Notes under the pieces: model-generated
What the model saw: the letters and a program-made list of their open reading frames with translations, nothing else
What the model was told of the DNA's origin: nothing
Databases searched by the model: none
Shown: one piece after another, positions 32,584 through 41,154 of the stretch
Layout: every line of letters begins with the position of its first letter
How positions within the stretch are numbered: the stretch's first letter is position 1
Assembly (NCBI RefSeq): GCF_000721705.1
Contig: NZ_JOJL01000002.1
Coordinates: 1-64,000 of the forward strand
Direction of reading: 5' to 3'
Length of the DNA stretch: 64,000 nucleotides
Source of the DNA: Actinoplanes subtropicus
GTDB lineage: Bacteria; Actinomycetota; Actinomycetes; Mycobacteriales; Micromonosporaceae
Translations under genes and position numbers: made by a program

Positions 32584-33795
32584 GTGTCTGAGACCGTTCC
32601 CGACTACCCCATGAAACGCGAGGCGAGCTGCCCGTTCGCCCCTGCGCCCGCGGTACGCACGAGGACTCGCGCGGAATCGATCGGGCAGGTGCGGATCTGG
32701 GACGGCAGCACCCCGTGGTTCATCACCCGGCACGCCGACCAGCGCGCCTTGCTCAACGACCCGCGGCTGAGCATCGACGAGAAACGCCCTGGCTATCCGC
32801 ACATGACCCGCGCCCGGGCGGCCGGCGCGCCGCATCACCCGCAACTGATCACCAACACCGATCCGCCGGAGCACACCAGGCTGCGGCGTACGGTCAACGC
32901 GCCTTTCATGGTCAAGCGGGTGGAGGCGTTGCGGCCGCGCATCCAGCAGGTCCTCGACGGGCTGATCGACGACATGCTCGCCGGCCCCCGCCCCGCCGAT
33001 CTGATGCGGGCGATCGGGCTGCCGGTGCCGACCATGGTGATCACCGAGATCCTCGGCGCGCCGTACGAGGATCGCGAATTGTTCCAGACCACCAGCCACG
33101 TGCTGATCAGCCACGACTCCACGCCGGAGCAGGCCGCGGCGGCAGGCCGGCAGCTCGGCGGCTACCTGGCCGGCCTGTTCGCCGAGAAGATGGCCGCGCC
33201 CGGCGACGACGTCATGTCCGAGATGGCCGGCAAGGTCAAGGCCGGTGAGATGACCTCTGCCGAGGCGCTGAGCATGTCCAGCGCCATCCTGATCGCCGGG
33301 CACGAGACCAGCGCCAGCATGATCTCGCTGGGCACCCTCGCGCTGCTGCGGAACCCCGGCCAGCTCGCCCTGCTGCGCGAGCGCGGTGACGACCCCCGCT
33401 TCGTGGCGAACGCGGTCGAGGAACTGCTGCGCTACCTGACCATCGTGCACAGCGGCATCCGGCGCATCGCCGACGAGGACATCGAGCTGCACGGCAAGAC
33501 CATCCGGGCCGGCGACGGGGTGATCTTCGAGCTCGCCGGGGCGAACTACGACGAGAGCGAGTTCCCCGAGCCGGACCGGCTCGACCTGACCCGGCCCGCC
33601 CGCCAGCACCACGCCTTCGGCTACGGCGCGCACCAGTGCCTCGGCCAGTCCCTCGCCCGCGTCGAACTCCAGGTCGTCTACGGCACCCTCTACCGCCGGA
33701 TACCCACCCTCGCGCTGGCCGTGCCGTTCGAGGAGGTGCCGTTCGCGATGGAAGGCGTCGCCTACGGCCTCAAGTCGCTGCCGGTCACCTGGTAA
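32584..33795 (+). CDS. Cytochrome P450
   Basis: This encodes 403 residues from GTG 32584, with AAGGAGAA upstream. The oxygen-binding I-helix motif is AGHETS, the ExxR motif is in EELLRY, and the heme-binding loop is FGYGAHQCLGQSLAR with Cys352. It lacks a membrane anchor, as expected for a bacterial class I P450. Electrons should come from the ferredoxin and reductase encoded next. It opens a five-gene operon ending in a second P450. The substrate is unknown; no terpene cyclase or other core biosynthetic enzyme is nearby. Confidence 0.92.
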   Translation: MSETVPDYPMKREASCPFAPAPAVRTRTRAESIGQVRIWDGSTPWFITRHADQRALLNDPRLSIDEKRPGYPHMTRARAAGAPHHPQLITNTDPPEHTRLRRTVNAPFMVKRVEALRPRIQQVLDGLIDDMLAGPRPADLMRAIGLPVPTMVITEILGAPYEDRELFQTTSHVLISHDSTPEQAAAAGRQLGGYLAGLFAEKMAAPGDDVMSEMAGKVKAGEMTSAEALSMSSAILIAGHETSASMISLGTLALLRNPGQLALLRERGDDPRFVANAVEELLRYLTIVHSGIRRIADEDIELHGKTIRAGDGVIFELAGANYDESEFPEPDRLDLTRPARQHHAFGYGAHQCLGQSLARVELQVVYGTLYRRIPTLALAVPFEEVPFAMEGVAYGLKSLPVTW

Positions 33796-33804
33796 GGAGC
33801 TGAC

Positions 33805-34002
33805 ATGCGGATCGAATTCGACGAACCCAAGTGCGTCGCGGCGGGCCAGTGCGCCATGGTTGCCCCGGACGTGTTCGACCAGCGGGACGAGGACGGCGTC
33901 GCGATCGTGCTGGAGCCGGCCCCCGGCCCCGAGCACCAGGACGCGGTGCGCGAGGCGGCGGCCGTCTGCCCCGCCGCGGCGATCCGGCTGGTCGGCGAGT
34001 GA
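33805..34002 (+). CDS. [3Fe-4S]-type ferredoxin
   Basis: This 65-residue ferredoxin has Cys10, Cys16 and Cys55, with the cluster pattern C-x5-C ... C-P. The residue where a fourth cysteine would sit is Ala13 (CVAAGQC), so it should carry a [3Fe-4S] cluster. Such ferredoxins feed class I P450s. It lies 9 nt after the first P450 gene and overlaps the reductase gene by 4 nt. Confidence 0.93.
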   Translation: MRIEFDEPKCVAAGQCAMVAPDVFDQRDEDGVAIVLEPAPGPEHQDAVREAAAVCPAAAIRLVGE

Positions 34003-35162
34003 ACCGGATCGTCGTCGTAGGCGCCTCGGCCGCCGGCCTCGCCGCTGTCGAAACCCTGCGCCGCGAGGGCTTCGACGGCACACTCACGCTGGTCGGCGAG
34101 GAGACCCATGCGCCGTACGATCGGCCGCCCCTGTCCAAACAGATCCTGGCCGCCCAATGGGACCCGGTCCGGCTGGCGCTGCGTACGCCCGATCAGCTGG
34201 CCGCACTGCGCCTGGATCTCCGGCTCGGCGCGACGGCCGCCGGGCTGGACCCGGGCGCCCAGCGGGTGCGGCTGGCCGACGGCGAGGCGCTGGACTACGA
34301 CGGGCTGATCATCGCGACCGGAGTGCGGCCCCGGCGGCTTTCCGGCCCGGGCGCGCACGTGCTTCGTACGGTCGGTCAGGCGCTCGCCCTGCGCGACCGG
34401 CTTCGTCCCGGCAAACGCCTGGCGGTCGTCGGCGCCGGGTTCCTGGGCGCCGAGGCCGCCGCCGTGGCCCGCGGGCTGGGCTGCGTCGTCGTCCTGCTCG
34501 AGCCGGCGCCGGTGCCGCTCGCCCACGCGGCCGGCGTCGATGTGGGCCAGATGATCTCGGACCTGCACCGGGCGCACGGCGTGGACGTACGCACCGGCGT
34601 CGCGGTCTCGGCGGTGGCCGACGGCGGCGTCCGGCTGGCCGGCGGCGAGCTGGTCGAGGCCGACGAGGTGCTGGTCGCCATCGGTTCCCGGCCCAACACC
34701 GAGTGGCTCGACGGCAGCGGCCTGACGCTCGACGACGGAGTGCGCTGCGACCAGTACTGCGCGGCCGCGCCCGGCGTGTACGCCGCCGGCGACGTTGCGC
34801 GCTGGTTCAACCCGCTGTTCGGCGAGTCCATGCGGATCGAGCACCGCACCAACGCCGCCGAGCAGGGCATGGCCGCCGCTCGCAACCTTCTCGGCGCCGC
34901 CCGGCCGTTCGCGCCGGTTCCGTACTTCTGGTCCGACCAGTACGACCTGAAGATCCACGCGTACGGCCACCTGCGTGGCCACGACACCGTCGCGATCGTC
35001 GAGGGCGACCTCGCCGAGCGCCGCTTCCTCGCCGCGTACCGCCGGGCCGGCCGGCTGGTCGGCGTGCTGGCCGCCGGTATGCCGCCCAAGACCCTCCGCG
35101 CCTGGCGTACGGCCATCGCCAATGGCGCCCCGTCCGCCGTCGGCGAAGGAGTGCCGTCATGA
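33999..35162 (+). CDS. NAD(P)H-ferredoxin reductase, FAD-dependent
   Basis: This encodes 387 residues from GTG 33999, which overlaps the ferredoxin stop (GTGA). Two dinucleotide-binding motifs are visible: VVVGASAAGLAAVE for FAD at the N-terminus and LAVVGAGFLGAEAAAV for NAD(P)H near residues 143-157. YAAGDVARW marks the C-terminal FAD contact. It matches putidaredoxin-reductase-like enzymes and completes an electron chain from NAD(P)H to the P450s encoded on either side. Confidence 0.92.
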   Translation: MNRIVVVGASAAGLAAVETLRREGFDGTLTLVGEETHAPYDRPPLSKQILAAQWDPVRLALRTPDQLAALRLDLRLGATAAGLDPGAQRVRLADGEALDYDGLIIATGVRPRRLSGPGAHVLRTVGQALALRDRLRPGKRLAVVGAGFLGAEAAAVARGLGCVVVLLEPAPVPLAHAAGVDVGQMISDLHRAHGVDVRTGVAVSAVADGGVRLAGGELVEADEVLVAIGSRPNTEWLDGSGLTLDDGVRCDQYCAAAPGVYAAGDVARWFNPLFGESMRIEHRTNAAEQGMAAARNLLGAARPFAPVPYFWSDQYDLKIHAYGHLRGHDTVAIVEGDLAERRFLAAYRRAGRLVGVLAAGMPPKTLRAWRTAIANGAPSAVGEGVPS

Positions 35163-35981
35163 CCGGCCCGGACGTGATCGTGGTGACCGGCGCGGGCGGG
35201 ATGGGACTCGCCGTCGCGCGCCGGATCGGCAGCGGCCGGGCCGTCATCATCGCCGACGCCGTCCGCGATGCCCTCGACAGCGCCGTCGCCGCCCTTCATG
35301 CCGGCGGGTACGACGCCCGCGGGCACCTCACCGACGTCTCGGATCCTGTCGCCGTGACCGATCTGGCCAAGGCCGCCTCGGCACAAGGCCGCCTCGCTGC
35401 CGTCGTGCACACTGCCGGGGTCTCCGCGGGCCACCTCGACCGTCGAGCAGATCATGCGGGTCGACCTCGTCGGCACGGCACACGTCATCGACGCCTTCGA
35501 ACCGGTCGCCACGCACGGCACTGCCCTGGTGTGCGTCGCCAGCGTGGCGGGGCACCACGCCATCCTCACCCCCGAGCAGGAGCGGCAACTCGCCACCGCG
35601 CCCACCCGCGACCTGCTCGCCCTCGACACGGTCAACGCGGTCACCGACCCGATCGCCGCCTACATCCTCGCCAAGCGCGTCAACCAGGTGCGCGTGCAGG
35701 CGGCGGCGCCGGCCTTCAACGGGCGCGGAGCCCGGATCAACACCGTCAGTCCGGGCGTCATCGCCACCGCGATGAGCCGGGCCGAGGCCGAATCGCCGGT
35801 CGGCGGGCACATGATGCGCACCCTGCGGGCGTGCGGCATCGGCCGTACCGGAACGCCTGGCGAGATCGCCGAGGCGGTCGCCTTCCTGACCGGCCCCGAC
35901 TCGCTCTACATCACCGGCACCGACCTGCTCGTCGACGGCGGCCAGGCCGCCTGGCTGCGCTGGCACCGGCCGCAACTGTGA
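35159..35981 (+). pseudogene. Short-chain dehydrogenase/reductase, frameshifted
   Basis: The N-terminal half (from ATG 35159, overlapping the reductase stop) carries the Rossmann start VVTGAGGMGLAVARRIG and a D-V-S segment. The rest of the protein continues in another frame from about 35425: VEQIMRVDLVGTAHVIDAF, the AxVAGHH stretch, and NTVSPGVIATAMS, ending at 35981. Deleting one base in the GCGGGCC run near 35429 would restore a continuous ~273-residue SDR. The usual catalytic Tyr-x3-Lys appears as YILAKR. The extra G could be a sequencing error or a recent inactivating mutation, since both halves are otherwise well preserved. It belongs to the P450 operon. Confidence 0.8.
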
Positions 35982-35995
35982 GGTTTGGAGGAACG

Positions 35996-37201
35996 ATGAC
36001 CGACGCCCCGAACTACCCGTTCGCCCAGCCGGCGGCTCTTGAGCCGCCACCCGAATGGGCGCAACTGCAGGGCGAGTGCCCCGTCTCCCGCATCCGGCTG
36101 GCCAGCGGAGACGAGGCCCTCCTACTCACCCGGTACGACGACGTCCGCGGCCTGCTCGCCGACCCACGCTTCACCCACCACCTGGACAAGCCCGATGCCG
36201 GGCGGATCGCCGATTCGGACAGCGGCGGCGTGTTCAACGACCCCGGCGCCTCCGTGTCGTTCACCAGCGGCGAGGGGCACCTGCGATGGCGGCGGATGAT
36301 GAGCCGGTCGTTCACCGCCAAGCGGGTCAACGGCATGCGCCCGGAGATCGAGCGGATCGCGAACGAGCTGATCGACGCCATGGTGGCCGCCGGCCCGCCG
36401 GCCGACTTGACATCCGGGCTCGGCTTCCCGCTGCCCGTCTTCGTCATTTGCGATCTGCTAGGCGTCCCGGCCGGCTACCGCGACCGGTTCGCGCACTGGT
36501 CCGACGCCATGCTCAACCTCACCCGGTACCAGCAGGACGAGCTGGACGCCGCCGCCGGCGAGTTCGAGGAGTTCATGGTGGCCCACGTACGAGTCAAGCA
36601 CGAGACGCCGGGCGACGACCTGCTCAGCGAGCTCGCGGCCGTGGTGGACAGCCAGGACGGCCGCCTGACCGAGGCCGAGCTGGTGGCGACCGCGCAGGGC
36701 CTGCTGGTGGCCGGCCACGAGACCACCGCCAACATGATCGGCAAGATGGTGGCAATGCTGCTGGCCGACCGCTCCCGCTGGGAACGCCTGCTCGCCGACC
36801 GGTCGATGATCCCGAGCGCGGTCGACGAAGCGCTCCGCTTCGACGCCAACCCGGGCTTCGGCGTCCCGCGCTATGTCTCCGAGGAGTTCCCGGTCGGCGA
36901 CCGGGCGATCCCGGCGGGCAGCACCGTGATCACCAGCCTGGGCGCGGCGAACCGGGACCCGTGCGCGTTCGCCGACGCCGGCGAGATGGTCCTGGACCGC
37001 CGGCCCAATCCGCATCTGGCCTTCGGCGCCGGCCCGCACTCCTGCCTCGGCCAATCGCTCGCGAGAGTCGAGCTGCAAACCGTGCTCGGCGTGCTACTCG
37101 ACCGGCTACCCGGCCTCGCGCTCACGGCTCGCCCGGACGAGCTGCGCCGCCGCGAGGGCCTCATCGTCGGCGGCCTCGAGGAGTTGCCGGTGCGCTGGTG
37201 A
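35996..37201 (+). CDS. Cytochrome P450, second of the operon
   Basis: This encodes 401 residues from ATG 35996, with TTTGGAGG upstream. Motifs are AGHETT in the I helix, DEALRF (ExxR) and FGAGPHSCLGQSLAR with Cys350. It differs from the first P450 in having a longer F/G region (SVSFTSGEGHLRWRRMMSRS). It probably draws electrons from the same ferredoxin pair. Two P450s plus an SDR suggest sequential oxidation of one scaffold, with alcohol-to-ketone conversion by the SDR. Confidence 0.92.
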   Translation: MTDAPNYPFAQPAALEPPPEWAQLQGECPVSRIRLASGDEALLLTRYDDVRGLLADPRFTHHLDKPDAGRIADSDSGGVFNDPGASVSFTSGEGHLRWRRMMSRSFTAKRVNGMRPEIERIANELIDAMVAAGPPADLTSGLGFPLPVFVICDLLGVPAGYRDRFAHWSDAMLNLTRYQQDELDAAAGEFEEFMVAHVRVKHETPGDDLLSELAAVVDSQDGRLTEAELVATAQGLLVAGHETTANMIGKMVAMLLADRSRWERLLADRSMIPSAVDEALRFDANPGFGVPRYVSEEFPVGDRAIPAGSTVITSLGAANRDPCAFADAGEMVLDRRPNPHLAFGAGPHSCLGQSLARVELQTVLGVLLDRLPGLALTARPDELRRREGLIVGGLEELPVRW

Positions 37202-37538
37202 CGGCCTCGGCCGAGCCTCGCTACCCGGCTTTGTACGGCCCTGGACTTCTTGCCCGGCTATGGCCGTGCTGGAAAACGAAGGGTTCCGGCAGCTCTTCCT
37301 CGGATTCTCGCACCGGTCAGCCGGCCGGACATCTGCCGGCAGGCGTTCCACCGCCTGGGCCGGTCGGCGGCGTCCATACATCGGCGGGATTGGCCACAAA
37401 CATCCGCCGACTACGCCACGCAACCACACGCGGAGACAGCGGCACCGGATTTACCGAAAGTAGTGCGTCGGATCAAGGTCAGCCAATGACCGAAGTATCC
37501 GCCACGGCGGAATACCCGAGACTGGTTTCCGCGGCCCG
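37202..37538 (+). other. Gene-poor stretch, possible MFS remnant
   Basis: These 337 bp hold no convincing gene. A short frame from 37260 begins MAVLENEGFRQLFLGFS, which resembles the N-terminal start of many MFS exporters, but it degenerates after about 20 residues. It may be a decayed transporter gene of the P450 operon. Confidence 0.35.
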
Positions 37539-38372
37539 ATGCCGTGCAAACGAGTGGTCAACACGGTCCACCGCAGTCACCATGACGGCGTGGACACGAA
37601 CGGTTTTATCCGCGACGGCTATGCCGTGCTCCGCGGCGCGTTCGACGCGGACACGGCCGCCGCGTGCCGACAGAGTATTTGGGATGCGTTGGCAACCCAC
37701 GGAGTACGGCCCGATGACCGCAGCACTTGGACCCGGCCGTCGATCCGTATCGACACCCCGGACGGTGAACCCTTCCGCGCCGCCGCCGTGTGGCCGGCGC
37801 TGCATGCCGCCTACGACGAACTCATCGGTGCGGGCCGCTGGACCGCACGTTCCGGCGTCGGCGGCACTGTGCCGGTGCGCTTTCCGTCCGAGCAGTACCC
37901 CGGCGACGTGGGCTGGCACATCGAGGGCTCCTGGTGGGGCGGAACGGAGTACTGGGCCAACGTGTTCTCCAGGGCACGCGGTCTGCTCGCCCTGTTCCTC
38001 TTCTCCGACGTAGGCCCGGACGACGCGCCGACGAGACTCCTTCTCGGCTCTCATCGCTATGCCGCGGCGGTCCTGGCCACCCGGGGCGATGCCGGCATGC
38101 CCGGCGGTGACGTACCCGATCTGCTTCGACCGTCCACCTTCTGCCGGACCACCGCCGAGGCCACCGGAGCCGCCGGCGACGTCTATCTGTGTCATCCGTT
38201 CATCGTGCATACCGCCACCTGGCCACACCGCGGCACCCAACCGCGCATGATCGCGCAACCGGCCATCCACGTCGCCGATGGCTTCGCGCTCGACGGCACC
38301 GACCGGTCACCGGTCGCGCAAGCCATCGTCGAAGGAATCGCCGACACAAGTCAGCTCCGGCTCCGAACATGA
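37539..38372 (+). CDS. PhyH-like iron/2-oxoglutarate dioxygenase
   Basis: This encodes up to 277 residues; GTG 37590 is an alternative start and no ribosome-binding site decides. The fold marker NGFIRDGYAVLRGAFD lies near the N-terminus. The metal motif is GWHIEGSWW (His and Glu in place of the usual His-x-Asp), and the distal His is in HPFIVHTATW with PRMIAQPAI after it. The family includes phytanoyl-CoA dioxygenase and many natural-product hydroxylases. It lies about 340 bp after the P450 operon on the same strand and could act on the same product. Confidence 0.7.
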   Translation: MPCKRVVNTVHRSHHDGVDTNGFIRDGYAVLRGAFDADTAAACRQSIWDALATHGVRPDDRSTWTRPSIRIDTPDGEPFRAAAVWPALHAAYDELIGAGRWTARSGVGGTVPVRFPSEQYPGDVGWHIEGSWWGGTEYWANVFSRARGLLALFLFSDVGPDDAPTRLLLGSHRYAAAVLATRGDAGMPGGDVPDLLRPSTFCRTTAEATGAAGDVYLCHPFIVHTATWPHRGTQPRMIAQPAIHVADGFALDGTDRSPVAQAIVEGIADTSQLRLRT

Positions 38373-38468
38373 ACTGCCCACTCCGGCATACCCGGCGGCG
38401 CTGCACAGTTCTGCGGCAGAGAACGCTCGACGTGCTGCTCGCGGACGCGTCCAGCCCGTTCCGACGAG

Positions 38469-38678
38469 TCAGGCAGCTCGGATCTCGAGCGCATCCGGCG
38501 GTGGGAACTCGTCTGGGTCCGTCTCGTCAACGCCGACCCACTCGATACCGCCAAGGACCTCTCCGTGTCGAGGATCCTCGATCGTGTATAGGAATAGGCC
38601 GCTTTGCGAGGCACGAACGGGTGGTCGCGCGTCCATCTGGTGATCTTCCCATCGGAGAACGAAATTCAGCATCCGCAT
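38469..38678 (-). CDS. Small hypothetical protein
   Basis: This is a 69-residue frame starting MRMLNFVLRWEDHQMDARPPV and ending EFPPPDALEIRAA. The composition is protein-like (many Trp, Asp, Glu and few Arg/Pro runs), unlike the typical antisense shadow. It starts 21 bp from the divergent 38700 gene. The longer frame upstream to 39206 is antisense to that gene and is rejected. Function is unknown. Confidence 0.45.
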   Translation of the reverse strand: MRMLNFVLRWEDHQMDARPPVRASQSGLFLYTIEDPRHGEVLGGIEWVGVDETDPDEFPPPDALEIRAA

Positions 38679-38699
38679 CTGTCGCTGCGGCGGGGGTCG

Positions 38700-39266
38700 A
38701 TGGTGAGCGAACACAGCATGACGGTGGTACGGCTGGACGAGATTTCCGCTATCGAGCGTGAGCGGACGGCCAGCGCTGTGCAGAGCCTTCTGGTCACGCG
38801 CGGTGTGATCGTTCCCAACGATCGTCGTGACCAGCTGTGGCAGCCCAGTACTTGGAAGCCCGGCCCGGAGGCCGCAACGGTCGTCGAGCCCACGAGTTGG
38901 TTCGACGGCTTCCTGCAGACCGCTGACAACGGCGTCGACATCAGCGTCGACCGCGACGCCTACCACCCGGTCGAGAACGACGAAGCGCCACGCTGCCCGC
39001 GTTGCGACGCCGAGGCGCCGGCGGACTACACAGAGTCCTACGCCGAATGGTTGGAGGCGTGGATGGTCGAAGGGCACGAACCGTCGTTCTCCTGCGGCTC
39101 GTGCTATCGGTCGACTCCAGTAGGCGACTGGAACGGTCGGTTCAGCGTGCTCGTCGGCGCTCCAGCGGTGACCTTCCTCAACTGGCCACCGATATCGCAC
39201 GGCCACCTAGCCGAGCTACGCGACGCACTCGGCGGCCGCACCGGAATTGTCTCCAGCCACTGGTAA
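38700..39266 (+). CDS. Hypothetical protein with two CxxC pairs
   Basis: This encodes 188 residues from ATG 38700; an upstream in-frame ATG at 38604 would overlap the divergent small gene. CPRC (about residue 101) and CGSC (about residue 139) form a likely zinc site in an otherwise Trp-rich, acidic protein. The end reads GHLAELRDALGGRTGIVSSHW. I do not recognise the family. It has no clear operon partner. Confidence 0.65.
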   Translation: MVSEHSMTVVRLDEISAIERERTASAVQSLLVTRGVIVPNDRRDQLWQPSTWKPGPEAATVVEPTSWFDGFLQTADNGVDISVDRDAYHPVENDEAPRCPRCDAEAPADYTESYAEWLEAWMVEGHEPSFSCGSCYRSTPVGDWNGRFSVLVGAPAVTFLNWPPISHGHLAELRDALGGRTGIVSSHW

Positions 39267-39534
39267 CGCATCCACCGCGTTATCGGACGGTCTTCCCGAC
39301 GCTTGATGATGATCGAGGCCCCGCCCTAGCCGTTCCTCCTCACCCCGGGAGGGCGGCCGCGGTGACGCTGGAGAGGGAGGCAGCCCGTTCGAGCCGGGCC
39401 GGGGCGGGCTTACCAGCCCACACGAGCTGCGATGCGTGGTGCACGGGCTGGGTGGCTGCGTCCGTCCGGAATTGGCGCGATGCACCCGGTGGTGCTGGCC
39501 GGTGGACCCATCATCGCCTCACTACGGTGGTCGG
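39267..39534. other. Intergenic region
   Basis: These 268 bp separate the CxxC protein gene from the sulfotransferase gene. Apart from the leaderless -10 box at 39523-39528 (TACGGT) I see no gene or structured element. Confidence 0.6.
39523..39528 (+). promoter_or_regulatory. -10 box of a probable leaderless promoter
   Basis: TACGGT lies exactly 6 nt before GTG 39535, with no ribosome-binding site. Confidence 0.45.
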
Positions 39535-40221
39535 GTGCTGGTTTGGGTGGCGTCGTTTCCTCGTTCGGGCAATACCTTCCTGCGTATCGTTCTTCGCCGC
39601 CGCTACGGCTTGTTGACCTCGGTCGTCTATGACCACGACGGCGTTGCCGAGCGGGTGGGCCGAGACCTGGTCGGTTACACCGACCGGCCCGGCACGCTCG
39701 CCGAGATGCGTGCGGGCTCCGACCTGCATTTCATCAAGACCCATCGGCCGTACGGCGGTGAGGTGCACCCGGCCGACGCGGCTGTCTGCCTCGTTCGGGA
39801 CGGTCGCGATGCGCTGGTTTCGTGGGCTCGGATGCTCAGCGAGGACCAGCCCGCGCGTTTCCCGGCCGAACTGCGGCGGCGGATCGAGGCCGCCGACGGT
39901 CGTGGCAGCGGAAGCTGGGGTGCCAACGTCCTGAGCTGGGTGCGACGGCCGGCACCGCACCGAGTGGTGCTGCCCTACGCCGAGCTGATCGCCGATCCGG
40001 TCACCGCGGCCGACCGAGTCATGGCCGTGGTCGCGCCGGACCTCCGGCCGGACGGGGACGCCGCAATTCCCGGCTTCGCCGAACTGCGTACGGTCGATGC
40101 GGGTTTCTTCCGTCGCGGCAAGGCCGGGAGTCACGCCGACGAGTTCCCACCCGATCTGCTCGAGTTGTTCTGGTCGCGACCCGACAACCGGAAAGCGATG
40201 AGGCTGCTCGGCGCGATGTGA
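39535..40221 (+). CDS. Sulfotransferase-domain protein
   Basis: This encodes 228 residues from GTG 39535; the frame from 39436 is rejected because the leaderless -10 box and the fold both start here. The PAPS 5'-phosphosulfate-binding loop is ASFPRSGNTFLR (residues 5-16). The 3'-phosphate motif is in CLVRDGRDALVSWAR, about residue 85. This is the core of the cytosolic sulfotransferase fold. The acceptor is unknown. It is convergent with a MerR-VOC gene, with a hairpin between. Confidence 0.8.
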   Translation: MLVWVASFPRSGNTFLRIVLRRRYGLLTSVVYDHDGVAERVGRDLVGYTDRPGTLAEMRAGSDLHFIKTHRPYGGEVHPADAAVCLVRDGRDALVSWARMLSEDQPARFPAELRRRIEAADGRGSGSWGANVLSWVRRPAPHRVVLPYAELIADPVTAADRVMAVVAPDLRPDGDAAIPGFAELRTVDAGFFRRGKAGSHADEFPPDLLELFWSRPDNRKAMRLLGAM

Positions 40222-40222
40222 C

Positions 40223-40252
40223 CAGCGAGACGATCTGTCCGCGGACTCGCTG
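40223..40252. terminator. Candidate bidirectional terminator hairpin
   Basis: CAGCGAG and CTCGCTG form 7-bp arms around a 16-nt loop between the convergent sulfotransferase and MerR-VOC genes. There is no U-tract. Confidence 0.4.
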
Positions 40253-40254
40253 AG

Positions 40255-40965
40255 TCATGCCTGGCTCAGGTCGATGACGTTCCCGTCGGGATCGCGAACA
40301 CAAGAGGTACGGGGTTTCCAAGCGAAATCGGCCGGCGGATGCACCTCGACACCGCCGGCGTCGATGGCCCGGTCGTGGGCGGCGTTGAGATCCGCGACGA
40401 GCAACCCGAACCGCGTGCCGCCGTGCTCGGACCCCGCTTGATCACACTCCTCCAACGTGATCAGGAAAAACCCGTCGCTGCGGTACGTGCCGAACTGCAG
40501 CGAAGAGATCGACTCGTTGAACACGACGTCGAACGCGGCGGTGTAGAACCCGGCCGCCGCCCGCACCTCGGCGACCTTGATACGGATCTGCACGGGGCGC
40601 ACGGTCAGCGGTGCGGGCATCGGGGTTCCCTTCTCGATGAATTCGTCGACGGCGGCGACCCGCTGTGACACCTCGCGGACCTGAGCGATCAGCCGATCGC
40701 GGTGCGCCTCCAACGCTGACCGCACCTGCCCTGCCGGCCGGCCCACCATCGCGCGCACCTCGTCGATCGGAACGCCCACCGCGCGAAGGCCGCAGATCAG
40801 GCGAGCGTCGTCGAGCTGGCCCCGGCGGTAGCGCCGGTAGCCGGTGCCGGGATCGACTCGAGCCGGTTTGAGCAGCCCGATCTCGTCGTAGTGGCGCAGC
40901 GCGGGGACGGTCAGGCCGGTCGCGGCAGCGAACGCACCGATGTTGAGCAGATCATCACCGTTCAC
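40255..40965 (-). CDS. MerR regulator fused to a VOC (glyoxalase-like) domain
   Basis: This is a 236-residue protein. Residues 1-~110 form a MerR-type winged helix and dimerisation coil (NIGAFAAATGLTVPALRHYDEIGLLKPARV). Residues about 118-236 form a VOC-superfamily domain (IRIKVAEVRAAAGFYTAAFDV ... FAWKPRTSCVRDPDGNVIDL). VOC domains bind metals, antibiotics or small molecules, so this is probably a one-component sensor whose ligand binds the VOC part. It could also have kept enzymatic activity. No target gene is obvious nearby. Confidence 0.87.
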   Translation of the reverse strand: MNGDDLLNIGAFAAATGLTVPALRHYDEIGLLKPARVDPGTGYRRYRRGQLDDARLICGLRAVGVPIDEVRAMVGRPAGQVRSALEAHRDRLIAQVREVSQRVAAVDEFIEKGTPMPAPLTVRPVQIRIKVAEVRAAAGFYTAAFDVVFNESISSLQFGTYRSDGFFLITLEECDQAGSEHGGTRFGLLVADLNAAHDRAIDAGGVEVHPPADFAWKPRTSCVRDPDGNVIDLSQA

Positions 40966-41113
40966 CCGCCAAGCATCGAGCCTCAGGCCACAGGAGAGTC
41001 AACTTCACAGCGGGGGAAGCTCAACACAGCGGGCACTGGCTGCGGCGAGAGGGCTACGCGCCCCGGCAGTTCTGGCGCGGAGCGCAACCGACGAAGTAAC
41101 GACCGGCGACGGG

Positions 41114-41145
41114 GATGACGGCAGGCGCCATGGCCTGCCGTCATC
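41114..41145 (-). terminator. Strong hairpin downstream of the DacB gene
   Basis: Perfect 13-bp arms (GATGACGGCAGGC and its complement) with a 6-nt loop begin 9 nt after the dacB stop codon. This is a likely rho-independent-type terminator, although a U-tract is lacking. Confidence 0.75.
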
Positions 41146-41154
41146 AAAGGGCCG

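Noticed and set aside
38679..39206. Long minus-strand extension of the small gene at 38469
   Set aside because: It would be antisense to the CxxC protein gene, and its upstream part is Arg-rich shadow sequence.
41114..41145. Hairpin as a CRISPR repeat or small RNA
   Set aside because: It is a single perfect stem immediately after dacB with no repeat copies, best explained as a terminator.
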